From contig CAYNZP010000016.1 of NCBI GenBank assembly GCA_964401835.1, positions 1 through 50,808 on the forward strand: a stretch of 50,808 nucleotides of DNA, read 5' to 3'. Position 1 is the stretch's first letter, and every line of letters starts with the position of its first letter. The position numbers and the translations under genes were made by a program. The notes beneath the pieces are model-generated. The model made no database searches and was not told the DNA's origin. It saw only the letters and a list, made by a program, of their open reading frames with translations. Below, in pieces: positions 26,901 to 33,723 of the stretch. This stretch comes from CAYNZP01 sp964401835 (lineage in GTDB: Bacteria; Planctomycetota; Phycisphaerae; SM23-33).

Positions 26901-29782
26901 GTTCCATTGACAAGTTCATTATCAGCGGAACCGGTTACGGCGGGCGGGTTGTTACCACCGGAAATACCGTTAAGAACGTCAGTGTAACGGGCAATTTCTA
27001 TGGCAGTTTGATATCACATGGTAGTATTGTTAGATACACCCAGACAGGCGGAAACTTTAGCGGTGTTATTAAGTCTGAAGATGATGTCAAAGATGTGAGA
27101 ATAATCGGCGGTTTCCTTTCGGGCGGGTCGGTTGAATCGCAGGCCACTCTTAACAGACTTACTCAGAGTGGCGGAAACTTTGGCGGTTTCGTATCGGCCC
27201 AGAAGGCAAACACGATTAAAATAAGCGGTGCGGGCCAAACCACAGCTGATATCAATGTTACCGGCTACGGAAAAAATGTAACGCTTGGCAGCTACAATGG
27301 CGAGGCAAGTTTCGGATCTGTCAGCAAACTTAGGGTTGGCGGTCAGGCTGGAGCAAATGCTGATATCGATGTCCTTAGGGAAGCCAAAACAATCCAGCTC
27401 AGCGGCGGGACGGCAGCGGGAAGTTCTACGACTGTTGATGGTTATACAAAGTCGCTCACCGTAGGCGGTACCCACAGAGGAACGGTTGCTATCCGCCGGG
27501 GAATGGGTTCCGGCAGGATGGCTGCGGTTATTTCCGGCCTGCTTGTTGTCGGCGATAACACCAAAAACTTCTCAGCAGGTAGCGCATACGATTCGGTATT
27601 CTCCTTCGGAACCTGGATTGGTTCGGATGGCACTTATAACTCTGCTGATGACGTTATCACCGGCGGCACAGTGAATTCAGCCACGTTTAGCGGCGTATTC
27701 CAGGACAGTGCCATTCTCGCCGGTGTCTTGCCAAGAGACGGTTCCGGCGATGGCATACCAACAGACGACATGCTGCTATTTAGTGGCAACGATTCAGCCA
27801 GCAGTATTATCGATGTTGATTCTGCCGAGGCAGGCGGAATACTTAAAAGTACAATCAAAAAATTGAATATGCGGGGCCGAATTGATAACAACGACCCAAG
27901 TAATGGGGCATGTTCAGTGGCTGCGGCTGCCGACGGAATCACCAAGTTGCGTGTAAGCAATCAAGGCGCTTACCTGACGACCCGTGACTACACTGACGAT
28001 TTCTACGCTCCGACAGTGGTCTCGGCTACGAAGGTAAACGATGGCGAAGCCAGGATTGTTTTCAGTGAGCAGATAAACACATCCACCCTTGTTTTGTCCA
28101 TCGACGCAGACGATGACGGCAGTGTTACCGGAATAGCAGATACAAATGGAACGGTCCGGCTTGTGGACAACAATGGCGACGTGGTTGATGATGCGGTACT
28201 TTCCTACACGACACAGATAAGCGATACGGGAGATGTCCAAGGTGTGCTTATCATTCGTCGTAGCGGCGGCCTGCCTTCTTCGCTGACCGTAACCCTCTCC
28301 GGCGGGACAATGTCGTCCGATACGATAATGGACAGGTCCAGCTCCCGCTCGGCTCTAAGGGACATGAACCAGAACGGAACGGCTGCTACGGGAGAGGATG
28401 TTCCTGGTACGATTCTCGATGGTGATGGCGACGGCGTTGAAGGAGGCGATTACGTCGTATTGTTTGGTGGCGACGCAGGGGACACCTTCCTTACCGCTAC
28501 CCCAGTGTCTCTTACTTCCGGTGGGTCTTGGGAGGTTTTCAATACATTGGCTTCCGCATCGGATGTTGATGTTTATAGCTTTACGGCAACCGCTTATGAA
28601 TTCCTCAGTGTAAACTTTGTTGGTGATCCCTTGGCTGCAATGTCAGTGTTCTATCGCGACGACCAGGGAACCTCGACTGTTGAAACTGACGATTATTTCG
28701 AAGCATTAGCTCGCGCTGAGGAGAAGTATTCATCATATAGCACTCTTTTCCAGGCATTCGAATTGCCGGAAACCGGAACGTACTATGTAGCGGTAACGAC
28801 AAAAATGGATTCATTTAACTTAACCGATGATCAAACATACACCCTTGAATTACATCGTGCGACAAGTGATACAAACCTTGTAAGTGCATTGGGTGGTTCG
28901 CTCCCTGGTAGCGAGGAAATTGGCTATGTAAGCAATACGGTTAATGCCAACAATAACGCCCTTGGCGCAAATACGCCCACACAGCTTGTTTACCTCAATT
29001 TTGACGGCGGTACTACTACGGAATTTACCACGGATGTGACGGTGGACGCTTTTGACCTGGCTGATATCGACAGCGGCCTGGATGGCTATGAAACAACAAT
29101 TATTGATGGAGGTACGGTTAGTGGCACTACGGTAACCGGTATCGTTGATAATATAATGAGTATTTTCACAAATACACCCAGCTCACATCCGGCCGGAGCG
29201 ATAAATGTTCAGCAAATTACTACTCTGGCTGAGTGGACAGCCGCAACCGAAGGCCTGTTCTTTACTACCGTAGATCCTTCGGCGTCGTGGGGCCTGAATG
29301 CCCAAGCGGACTTCACGACGATCTTTATCGGCAAGGAAGAAACAAAAGGTGCAGGCGCGCTTGGTGTGGCGAACACTGTTGATTTGTGTGGCCAGTCCAA
29401 AGCGGACAACGCAATTGTGTTTGCACAGAACTTTGAGGGTTATGCGACGGCATCCTCTACTGCGGATAAGCTTAATCAATACAGTCGTGCCTTGGCGAAT
29501 ACCGCAGCACATGAGGTGGGACACACGATTGGCCTTGAGCATCAGCCTATTGACTTCGTAAATTATACTTTGTTGGCGGATGATCCGGACAATAGCATAA
29601 TTACAGTTGATGATTCTAACCAAGGCGTGGGTTTGATGGCATACAAGCCAACTTCACAGAGAATTGGTAATCTGAACCAACTCGGAACTGCACGGCTTGG
29701 CTATGAGGTAGGAAATGACCAGAGCGTCTTCCCGATCGGTTGGGTCGATAATGTTGACCAGTTACTCAGATGGTTCTCGTAA
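14951..29782 (+). CDS. Giant LEPR-type surface protein with C-terminal metzincin protease domain
   Basis: A 4943-residue protein of about 0.5 MDa. It begins with the short tag FENLEERLLL (residues 17-26) and no hydrophobic signal peptide. Residues about 150-1650 are propeller-like repeats (recurring phrases such as DGLAF, LYAINSSTG, ALAFSPDGSTLYAV, EIDVTDP). A PPC-like domain lies at about 1790-1920 (EDLVDFYGISLLAGQTITVQF). A long beta-solenoid rich in G, N, I and V spans about 1920-3430; a second propeller-like block 3437-3975; more solenoid to about 4345. An Ig-like segment (about 4355-4480) and a DGDGDGVEGGD calcium-type loop near 4490 follow, then a second PPC-like domain (about 4507-4637). 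The end is a metzincin module: HEVGHTIGLEH (4854-4864) with a Met-turn GLMAY (Met4896). Adhesion plus proteolysis at the cell surface is inferred. Confidence 0.9.
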   Translation: MPLPDNYRNHKIIPPRFENLEERLLLTTMYGGDTFEYKDAADNTIRVVLEGDIIAEFIAADFDPNTNSLILGDIPGRVYGPLRGGSSYTSGDDLFGGVGGADGVELLGTIDITDSNFNSGTGYTISWNAEGVDDITLQALASMDAENNGDTYAFNIATVDDNGTERTLVQLLKINTVNGDGDVQSLLQQASLRDDIMSSLSSSLGDVQAMAIDPTTGTGYAINEESGTGSVLYSINRYTGLVTSIGTLTNSSTTNTLSGVKAMAFDSTGQLYIITQDYDGDSTTDTSTLAIDADSNTSNFDVALVAVDKTTAQFANSDATSITVGTFEVTVDFNAMAFDSSDNLFAISQASGESITSTLYAINSSTGASGSQSQVKVGEDGTKIDGLAFTTNFSGTEILVGTDNLQIDSETSVVQPRLVSILTGTGAAVALSEAGAVAQVNGLASYTEAGDSRPLLFATDGTNVLRGSAVSLPLDEGATNIAAISAADFRPQTGASDDNLLFFVARDGDDADILFSIDVTKPSMSAIQNSLTRIGTINSDSEYEVTSIAWDQTSASAATLKAFRKAGDDGQIVILSTTNGSASSVVNVTMDEEAITDISAIEFVNDNTSGLDTYIYAVDNGGDQLLRITTSSGFAYVLGPLSDPDDTDDGPVRGEDLHGLSWHPTLMNPFTGDQGVLLASDASSDEVVYVDHRERFPSSDVYAIYITQTSDDASITMAVVPDFDPDDPTADRVMTPFSGSTGNFKMTLANDPDGAVVAPGGSGGVYIGARYLNDDNEWVTVVSGDLSAEEGVRPAGLDDFLSNSTKDLSAGVVVGDNLLNYVDSGSLWVDRLLGQNLDDVQEIAVGRNGSIVVVDTDGVDENGDSTGDQIAVVDGSSGEAEKPISITDSVTGLNLSGIQGLDYGDVDFDGTEELFAILNANSFTPASSVGGDLGGDFDIVGLTVDSGGTMYAIDDDSGAGTSFKLYKIERSSAGAVTAFTPTNGYEIQRSDASGAVTGISALTADPVSGQLYAVGLDPTSGNQTLYTISKIASDVDGDGTADDVAATEVVELDDANDVLGNGAGAFTETIEALAFSPDGSTLYAVIKDGTADTLFTVNTTTGDITQVDANGVGGAIEIASVGTDLEEIDFFSAGVLVGYDKSGGAGSYKLVKINLFSPSASTAISSAGSMDDNLLGFASDSDGLFYSVYDDNSADNEVYVSAGATATLGTIAVAESLANYLPSASVGNGIVSGTLTSPQALTITSSGTLGTMYLIDSNGTGYDLYSVSRQSDGSLAPTSPVTLIGEISDSSGNVIDKIYGIEADPGTGTLYVIGEDSAGDMALFTLATDGSEIDGTAGDEVLATSVGKLDEGSVTDDFVALAFNSTGSVLYTVRNDGGTYKLYAISKTTAILTLIGDIEVASTAVDVISAMDSDENNNLIAIEGNAGSRRLIEIDVTDPTSSTEVTAAATVSDNFAGYAYGPDGKFYTINDDPNDTIWSSDEFASGVFTAVGAVEDSGGTAVSGVRAMAFKQGEGSISGQQGLYIIDTANELFEVDPTTGQLQSLVGAGLDVEDSSGTAVIVGSMDFDQNDNLYAHDTVNGRLVDLVVSTGVAGGTVATADGSIRPTVGAISFDFANSRFLAVDNATSLSQHSSATESAALMSLEGLTNTTATGQNIDKVFVGGTVTGKVDTSGSVGTFYGGWIITGASGGQADTTATVSDNFNVEGDIRNLVTVSSLGTDTGGAFPDPRYVCGFDMQVGGKIGQIWTMDSYRAVVQAENQDNIVNLSSGDMYQYELEGRVEEPEASDEGIQFEAFRLLRSDEAFYNDTFETAQYVGSVRTGTLGDDDVIRISGTLYSDEEEDLVDFYGISLLAGQTITVQFTGAVEVGVYDPDGRLIAGSFASDPFRITTDRPGVFRFSVAPIVDGNTYPYTLSIDDIGDIGVGGVVVASNFYNNTSAASVLSERGDVGGIYVGGDMTFNGTTTDVQADDGNIRSIEAGTIGAGINDASFGVNIIASGSIGLLHTTSSYMNIESANIGGDLQVADAAGTFYIDLTADGGVGVIRAADMASDETPSAITVNRDNVGSDGIIDLIDLTGDLGTLRVGGPAITTGIGGNVRYMQVGGTVYQDLFFGGGSYGQETVPAGQEVTIEDDSGGSITLTPVVNSYNQLTGAPVDTPSLTYRAYGIRGSGGKVIIDVTSTGGINVSGDGHGNSSYVEIGEIIANGGGRAVEVQADGSLALAEDAGTNLSVTIDSGGCVVDVFQITGGNFSEIINHCSGEIVNITADSIGTLESYGDIGLARNHTGAEVNQIATLFDLYPYEQEHIGVVSGNIALIKTKKSVGNVIVSSAIGEVYANYNRPVNHADGEFNGIEGVILALGADGNIGTVHIGEGLAPSGTGKAEKAAIIAEGSITKVVNQGLGSDIRGNILGERGIDRIELINGSIIDAGIWCFDLTELQDEEAEVILVTGDIGEIYLEGKGGIIGSRISALDIGDICVSNGFGIFTSTINSTGGTSKIGNIWGGGFGIRTVFVDGGASVGNITAGKWGEQLSSLSYSDTVRYSENYTYDPLFNQYLTTSNDIHKFLGTSLASPNATCGIIANLNANAFSNLGHVVAYQINDSDFDFANHIAGLMTRGGAGTSPTMSNVEITTGSLGYFKPGALVTGLNMNIAGVINNITINGDFGSWWDGSSVTAYGPNGYIKYFRVTGNMYGDLTSSGIIGTVIIDGNLSGNITASSTNPRSNALNKLTIGGSYLGTLDITGNAGIIEAARDFGSAGDALLIDGNLKALKVGTNKTVNGSSLGLDINVTGNLYLLDVTGQSDGAVFVGGDLTKTKITADSATTGTAIVNGDLTVLGSLKYAYVTGGNVAANVTVGDDVKTFKIVNGDLVAGTTLTSSLGNIYKLDIRNGDLLGNVMADNGTIDSILVLGSDIGAAASISAEKLKKLQISGSILSGATIAIVDELTYLQVGADIQASATVTAGSGKKVKVLNDMLGTFTYGYGSAVNMAVSRNLGGTLTIDSDTKLTVGGNISSGGTVSIGRDLTNMTVTGTVAGDVFVDGSGNTWKVGALNNAVLTTGLNLKNLTVNSTVTNSLFQAGVSRGDDSTFNTDDLNETGRMGNLYKLAVRGAMSGSVFAAGGGITNANITGGMTNSSISTGLCLGNAAIATVIADATPLGDAAERNAARMGSDLEVYCGDFKTAIVGAAGLVNSDLTAGIDPGSTDGAFGTADDSVSSSVTGGSSKFNKVQTAVDVNSTVLADGGITRNVTSGAGTVTANVTYALGDITSNNALETLVATATNGLPATYVTTGGHTVTVTITGNGSVALRDEAGADSDNKIDTLVISGTDSRSKIAITTTTPGAVTIGRIITADDAQFHTLTFDGDLVGDGSDDQDLWLDGPVNTFTFRDMGDSFNGQIGGDARALTLQTQGSSKLRVGGKIRTLTITDSGTDPLLTGLGAPGAGVTISSMAIDSNPVVYVFNSASSALSSANLATGALSGTVTVTDAFGGTTLTLAGMDFDGSDVMYAVADVYNQSPTKQLGSISGSAISGMSGLAANRSGEVYAIQTIEVDSVDYDYLVKFDVTAGSATLGAASPVGRLKDIFNNTYSGHVDALAFDVPGNLYGIVSDQNGSGTGNAGAALVKIETSDSNSDGYLRVTSPTNSFLPGTLLDDGGIVTDSFMAMAVHYDDSGLPATPAVSTIYAIRRNGGEDHLVTIGTDGTTDAVAAGNLVQIDPGSGLEDTNIVGMGFDSTGLLANVNLIAFNSDGSSAEMINLDVATPASSTLITAEDALDPTLDAFAVGMTGSQYPTYAYDNDSTGILYTNPGTMATLGTVNTSTGVFTRLQGLATDATGTPLGSTINILGVAVDNAGTGDVFVLTDDTANGFGLLRYDDANGDWVSAIGNITDANTGDTLNVTSIEFDDTTGSLIGLDSRFNQLVTISTTDATATPRVESGSADGTDMTALAYDSANTAWYSFSSSTGTGSFMQFRGIDQSDLGGITASSIDKFIISGTGYGGRVVTTGNTVKNVSVTGNFYGSLISHGSIVRYTQTGGNFSGVIKSEDDVKDVRIIGGFLSGGSVESQATLNRLTQSGGNFGGFVSAQKANTIKISGAGQTTADINVTGYGKNVTLGSYNGEASFGSVSKLRVGGQAGANADIDVLREAKTIQLSGGTAAGSSTTVDGYTKSLTVGGTHRGTVAIRRGMGSGRMAAVISGLLVVGDNTKNFSAGSAYDSVFSFGTWIGSDGTYNSADDVITGGTVNSATFSGVFQDSAILAGVLPRDGSGDGIPTDDMLLFSGNDSASSIIDVDSAEAGGILKSTIKKLNMRGRIDNNDPSNGACSVAAAADGITKLRVSNQGAYLTTRDYTDDFYAPTVVSATKVNDGEARIVFSEQINTSTLVLSIDADDDGSVTGIADTNGTVRLVDNNGDVVDDAVLSYTTQISDTGDVQGVLIIRRSGGLPSSLTVTLSGGTMSSDTIMDRSSSRSALRDMNQNGTAATGEDVPGTILDGDGDGVEGGDYVVLFGGDAGDTFLTATPVSLTSGGSWEVFNTLASASDVDVYSFTATAYEFLSVNFVGDPLAAMSVFYRDDQGTSTVETDDYFEALARAEEKYSSYSTLFQAFELPETGTYYVAVTTKMDSFNLTDDQTYTLELHRATSDTNLVSALGGSLPGSEEIGYVSNTVNANNNALGANTPTQLVYLNFDGGTTTEFTTDVTVDAFDLADIDSGLDGYETTIIDGGTVSGTTVTGIVDNIMSIFTNTPSSHPAGAINVQQITTLAEWTAATEGLFFTTVDPSASWGLNAQADFTTIFIGKEETKGAGALGVANTVDLCGQSKADNAIVFAQNFEGYATASSTADKLNQYSRALANTAAHEVGHTIGLEHQPIDFVNYTLLADDPDNSIITVDDSNQGVGLMAYKPTSQRIGNLNQLGTARLGYEVGNDQSVFPIGWVDNVDQLLRWFS

Positions 29783-29809
29783 TATACCAGCCGTCTATGT
29801 TTCTAATTC

Positions 29810-29844
29810 AAGCCCTGTCTCTTTTTAAGGGATGGGGCTTTTTC
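29810..29844 (+). terminator. Intrinsic terminator after the giant gene
   Basis: AAGCCC (29810-29815) pairs with GGGCTT (29835-29840), followed by a short T-run, 28 bases after the stop codon. It separates the giant gene from the glycosyltransferase genes downstream. Confidence 0.65.
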
Positions 29845-29953
29845 TTGCGCGAATAATCGAATCTAAATTGGCTTTAAACGTAAATTTGTGCAAAATCTTA
29901 GTCTAATCAGGCCAGTTGAATTGGCTTACGAATTGTTATAGAAGGTTTTGGAG

Positions 29954-30934
29954 ATGGCTGAAAACAAGAGCGATTTGCATCTGGTTGTTATTATTCCCGC
30001 GCTTAACGAAGAGTTGACGGTAGCTGACGTCATAAAAGGGATTCCAGGAGATATTCCTTCGGTTGGTTCAGTCGATGTCCTGGTGGTAGACGATGGCAGC
30101 ACGGACAGGACGGCTGAGATTGCAAAAAGCGCAGGAGCTACAGTTATCAGTCATACAAACCCGGAAGGACTTGGTGGGGCTTTTCAGACGGGTCTTTCGC
30201 GTGCACTGGAGTTGGGGACGGACCTTGTAGTCAGCATTGACGGGGACGGCCAGTTCGACCCTGCAACTATAAGAGAACTTGTCGAGCCCGTCGTCTCGGG
30301 TAAGGTTGACTTTTCAACGGCTTCGCGTTTTATTGATCCCGGTCTGCATCCTGAGATGCCGAAAATTAAGATTTGGGGAAACCGGTTCCTGAGTCGTCTG
30401 ATTTCAAAGATGGTTAAGCAGGAATTCCATGACGTGTCCTGCGGCATGAGATGTTACAACAAGCGTGCAGCACTTAACCTTAACACTATGGGCAGATTCA
30501 ATTTTTCACAGGAGGCATTTTTGAATCTTGCCTATAAGAAAATGCGAATGGTCGAAGTACCAATAAAAGTCACCGGCCAAAGACAACACGGCAAAAGTCG
30601 CGTGGCGAGCAATCTTTTCAAATACGCGTTCAATGCTTCCTGGATTATTTTTCGCTGCTACAGAGACTATAAGCCAATGCGGTTTTTTGGAAAGTTAGCT
30701 CTTGTCTTCATGTTGCCCGCGGTGGCGCTTGAACTGTTTTTGTTTGTTCATTACCTCAGTGCCGGAAGTTTTACCCCCCATAAATGGGCAGGTTTTGTAG
30801 GGGCAGGTTTGTTTGTGATAGGCTTGGCGCTTTTGCTTACGGGTGTGATAGGGGACATGCTGAACAGGCACCGTATGTACCTTGAGGAAGTTTTGTATCA
30901 TTTGCGGAAATCGAATCGCAAGGGCCAGGACTAA
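29954..30934 (+). CDS. Membrane-anchored family 2 glycosyltransferase (DPM1-like)
   Basis: Predicted to transfer a sugar from a nucleotide donor, probably to a polyprenyl phosphate. The GT-A fold is clear: VVIIPALNEELTVADVI, VLVVDDGSTDRT, GGAFQTGLSRALELGTDLVVSIDGDGQFDP (DGD metal site, about residues 95-105), then DVSCGMRCYNKRAALNLN and VTGQRQHGKSRV. Two C-terminal hydrophobic segments (about 240-265 and 275-300) anchor it. ATG 29954 is chosen because GAAGG lies 8 bases before it; an in-frame TTG lies 6 bases upstream. It heads a run of six plus-strand genes with short gaps, which points to one envelope-glycan operon. Confidence 0.9.
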   Translation: MAENKSDLHLVVIIPALNEELTVADVIKGIPGDIPSVGSVDVLVVDDGSTDRTAEIAKSAGATVISHTNPEGLGGAFQTGLSRALELGTDLVVSIDGDGQFDPATIRELVEPVVSGKVDFSTASRFIDPGLHPEMPKIKIWGNRFLSRLISKMVKQEFHDVSCGMRCYNKRAALNLNTMGRFNFSQEAFLNLAYKKMRMVEVPIKVTGQRQHGKSRVASNLFKYAFNASWIIFRCYRDYKPMRFFGKLALVFMLPAVALELFLFVHYLSAGSFTPHKWAGFVGAGLFVIGLALLLTGVIGDMLNRHRMYLEEVLYHLRKSNRKGQD

Positions 30935-30945
30935 CGAGTATTTGA

Positions 30946-32079
30946 ATGACTCATTCAGGCAATAGACTACGAATACTCCTGGCGAGTTTCTTTTCGCGAT
31001 CTCTCGAGCTAGAAGGTGTCGGCTGTTTTATCCGCGGATTGCCCCAGGGAATGCTACAGGCCGGCTGGGATGTTCAACTGCTTCTGCCTGAGGGCGATTA
31101 CAGCTCTATTGAAGGTTGTCAGATAAGTACCTTTAAGCCGGGCTTGAGGAGTGTTCGAAAATACTGCAAGGCTGTTAGAGACATGAGCAGCCATGTTGAT
31201 GCGGTCCTCCTGCTTGAAAATAACCCGAATTGGGCATGGGCCAGTGATTGGAGCACCAAGCCCGAAAATACATTCTGTCTTTTTTATACGCCCTTGCAGT
31301 CCCTGCAAGTGTTTAAAGAGTTGGGGATATGCAGGCAATCGCTTTTGCATTATCTGGCCAAGAACCCCATCCAGAGCAAATTAAGCGATTGGTCGCAGCG
31401 GCGTTGCATTGTGGCTACTGAATATCAGGCCGGCCAATTAAGGAAGCTCGGCGCCCGTGATATTCATTTGCTCTCTGCGTGCAGTATTTCACGCGAGGAT
31501 AGTATTCCTGCCCGCGGCGATGCGCGAAAGCAACTCGGCTGGGATGACAAACCTGTCGTTGGGTATTTGGGGCATTTCTCCAGAGCCAAGGGAGTGGACG
31601 TTCTCATCGAGTCCTTTACCAAATATGATGGGCCGGCTGTTCTCGCTCTGGCCGACAGCGGAAAGGGAAAGCTCAAGCCAGCTAGTAAAAAGATGCTGAG
31701 TGAGTTGGTTCAGGTAGGGCGGGTAAGAAAGCTGGGTATTGTATATCCGCCGACGTTTCTGGCTGCCTGTGATGTTGTCGCTTTGACTTACCCTTCCTCA
31801 AGCGTGTACCATTTGCCACAAGTAATGCTCGAAGCCTTTGCATCGAGCACAGCTGTAATTACTACGGATGTTGGCGGCCTTGCGGAATTAGTCCAGCCGG
31901 GACGAACAGGGCTGGTAGTGCCCCCCGGCGATAGCAACGCCTTGGCTGATGCAATCAAAAATTTGGTTTCGGATTTGCCCGGCACGCATGAATTAGGACG
32001 TAATGCCCGCAGAGAATTTGAGGATAATCACAGCAGGGAAGGCCTCATAGAGGCTATACCGAAATTGATGCGTAACTGA
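30946..32079 (+). CDS. Family 4 glycosyltransferase
   Basis: A 377-residue GT-B enzyme. The N-terminal domain begins LRILLASFFSRSLELEGVGCFIRGLPQGMLQAGWDVQLLLPEGD, with a glycine-containing acceptor loop. The C-terminal donor domain has PVVGYLGHFSRAKGVDVLIESF (about 205-225) and the retaining-GT4 signature VALTYPSSSVYHLPQVMLEAFASSTAVITTDVGGLAELVQPGRTGLVVPPGD, including the E of the EX7E-like region. It starts 11 bases after the GT2 gene. The transferred sugar cannot be told from sequence. Confidence 0.9.
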   Translation: MTHSGNRLRILLASFFSRSLELEGVGCFIRGLPQGMLQAGWDVQLLLPEGDYSSIEGCQISTFKPGLRSVRKYCKAVRDMSSHVDAVLLLENNPNWAWASDWSTKPENTFCLFYTPLQSLQVFKELGICRQSLLHYLAKNPIQSKLSDWSQRRCIVATEYQAGQLRKLGARDIHLLSACSISREDSIPARGDARKQLGWDDKPVVGYLGHFSRAKGVDVLIESFTKYDGPAVLALADSGKGKLKPASKKMLSELVQVGRVRKLGIVYPPTFLAACDVVALTYPSSSVYHLPQVMLEAFASSTAVITTDVGGLAELVQPGRTGLVVPPGDSNALADAIKNLVSDLPGTHELGRNARREFEDNHSREGLIEAIPKLMRN

Positions 32080-32096
32080 ATTTTGCACCTTGATTA

Positions 32097-32984
32097 ATGA
32101 TGGAAAATAATATTCTTAAACATATTCCTGAATTGGCATGTCCGGCCTGCAAGGGTGAACTGCGAGTTGAGGTGGCTTCTCTGATTTGCGATGCGTGTAA
32201 TGATCGCTATGAAGTGCACGATGGTATCCCGCAAATGCTCGGGCGGGTATCTTTGGAGCTTGCCCAAGAAATAGCCGTAGAGGATCACGTCGCGATTGAA
32301 TACGAGCAAAAACGGTATCAGATTCCCTACGCCAAAAAGTACCACGACTGGTGGACTGATATGATGCTGTCGCAGCTTCGCAGCGGCGGGCGTATTTTGG
32401 ACAACGGCTGCGGAGTAGGGCTGTTATTCGAAAAAGTTCCACAGCAGCGGCTGGTCGGGCTGGATATCTCGGCAGAGATGCTGCGACGTGCTGCGACTTG
32501 TTCAGATAATGTCGTTTTAGGAGATAGCCATAACCTACCTTTCTCTGACAATTCGTTTGATGCAGTATTTTGTCGAAGCCTGCTCCACCATTTGCCGCAA
32601 CCTGAAAAGGCAATCAGCGAAATTCATCGCGTTTTGCGCAGTGGAGGTGAGGTGGTTTTCGTGGATACAAATAAGTCTGTACTTTCTACACTTCCTCGAA
32701 AGATTGCTAACCGAGGCGAGCATTTTTCGGACGACCACAAAAATCTGACTCGAAAGACAATTGAAGCTCTATTGCGGAGCTTATTTTCGATAGAGAAAGT
32801 TTCTTATTTCGGATACATCGCTTATCCGCTGTTGGGTTTTCCGGATATTGTGAATCTTTTCAAAATTTTCCCGTTTAAGAAATTTATGGCTGGGGCCTTG
32901 ATGAGTATCGATAATGTAATCTCCCATTTGCCTTTAATCAGGACGCAAAGCTGGGGCATACTGGTAAAAGCGACAGTAAAGTAA
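32097..32984 (+). CDS. Class I SAM methyltransferase with N-terminal zinc-ribbon-like domain
   Basis: The N-terminus looks like a Trm112-type ribbon: CPACKGELRVEV, then CDACNDRYEVHDGIPQML (four cysteines as two CxxC pairs, residues about 14-34). The methyltransferase core has motif I ILDNGCGVGLLFEKV, acidic LDISAEMLRRAA, and FDAVFCRSLLHHLPQPEKAISEIHRVLRSGGEVVFVD, ordered as usual. In this setting, between a glycosyltransferase and a second methyltransferase, it probably methylates a sugar or lipid intermediate. The first of two adjacent ATG codons is used; there is no clear ribosome site. Confidence 0.88.
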   Translation: MMENNILKHIPELACPACKGELRVEVASLICDACNDRYEVHDGIPQMLGRVSLELAQEIAVEDHVAIEYEQKRYQIPYAKKYHDWWTDMMLSQLRSGGRILDNGCGVGLLFEKVPQQRLVGLDISAEMLRRAATCSDNVVLGDSHNLPFSDNSFDAVFCRSLLHHLPQPEKAISEIHRVLRSGGEVVFVDTNKSVLSTLPRKIANRGEHFSDDHKNLTRKTIEALLRSLFSIEKVSYFGYIAYPLLGFPDIVNLFKIFPFKKFMAGALMSIDNVISHLPLIRTQSWGILVKATVK

Positions 32985-32991
32985 ATTCAAA

Positions 32992-33705
32992 ATGGCCGAA
33001 TTAAAACCGTCAGCACAACGAAAACGCCAAGCCTGGGTGACGAAAAGTAATACTCAGACGTACATCCAGGAAATGGGTGAGTATGCCATCAGGCGAGATA
33101 ATGAAATTATCGGCCAGATGCTCGGCAACGGCCCTGGGGTTATTCTTGATATGCCCTGTGGTACAGGGCGGTTTATCGAGCTTGAGAAGGAGCGGGGGTT
33201 CAAGGTTGTCGCGGCGGATTACAGCCCGACGATGTTGGATGTCGCCAGGCAGCACGAAGGCGTCGAGTTTGTCCAGGCGGATATTTTCGACCCGCCATTT
33301 GAGAGTGAAACATTCGATGCCATTTTGATATCGCGGCTGTTATTTCACTATGAAAGCCCCGAGAAGATCATTTCGTTATTACTGCCGAGTCTCAAGCCTG
33401 GCGGCAGGATGATTTTTGACACACTGAACGCTTTTTCTTCACGCTGGCTTGCCAGTCAGGTTATTTGCGCTATAAATCGCGACCCTGCAAAGCGGCTTTA
33501 CTTTGAAAGGCCCAGGTCGTTCCAGAAGAAACTTGAGGCCATGGGCCTGCGTGTTATCCAAAAACAAAGTGCCTATATTATACCTACCCGGTCTTACAGG
33601 TATTTTCCCTCATTTGCAGGGTCAGTTTCAGATTTCCTCGAGAAGGTTTGTCCCCAAAAATTGCGTGTTTTAACCTATTGGCACGTTGACAAAACCGACC
33701 CCTAA
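32992..33705 (+). CDS. Class I SAM-dependent methyltransferase
   Basis: A 237-residue protein with VILDMPCGTGRFIELEKERG (SAM motif I), VVAADYSPTMLDVARQH (motif II) and DAILISRLLFHYESPEKIISLLLPSLKPGGRMIFDTLN. It differs from the preceding methyltransferase in lacking the zinc-ribbon start. It begins 8 bases after that gene and ends 19 before the flippase-like gene. The substrate is unknown; modification of the glycan made by the neighbouring transferases is the simplest reading. Confidence 0.88.
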   Translation: MAELKPSAQRKRQAWVTKSNTQTYIQEMGEYAIRRDNEIIGQMLGNGPGVILDMPCGTGRFIELEKERGFKVVAADYSPTMLDVARQHEGVEFVQADIFDPPFESETFDAILISRLLFHYESPEKIISLLLPSLKPGGRMIFDTLNAFSSRWLASQVICAINRDPAKRLYFERPRSFQKKLEAMGLRVIQKQSAYIIPTRSYRYFPSFAGSVSDFLEKVCPQKLRVLTYWHVDKTDP

Positions 33706-33723
33706 GTCAGAGCCGGTAATTAA

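Noticed and set aside
14951..29782. Several genes misassembled as one
   Set aside because: The frame is open for 4943 codons with consistent composition, clean ribosome site, terminator and a sensible domain order.
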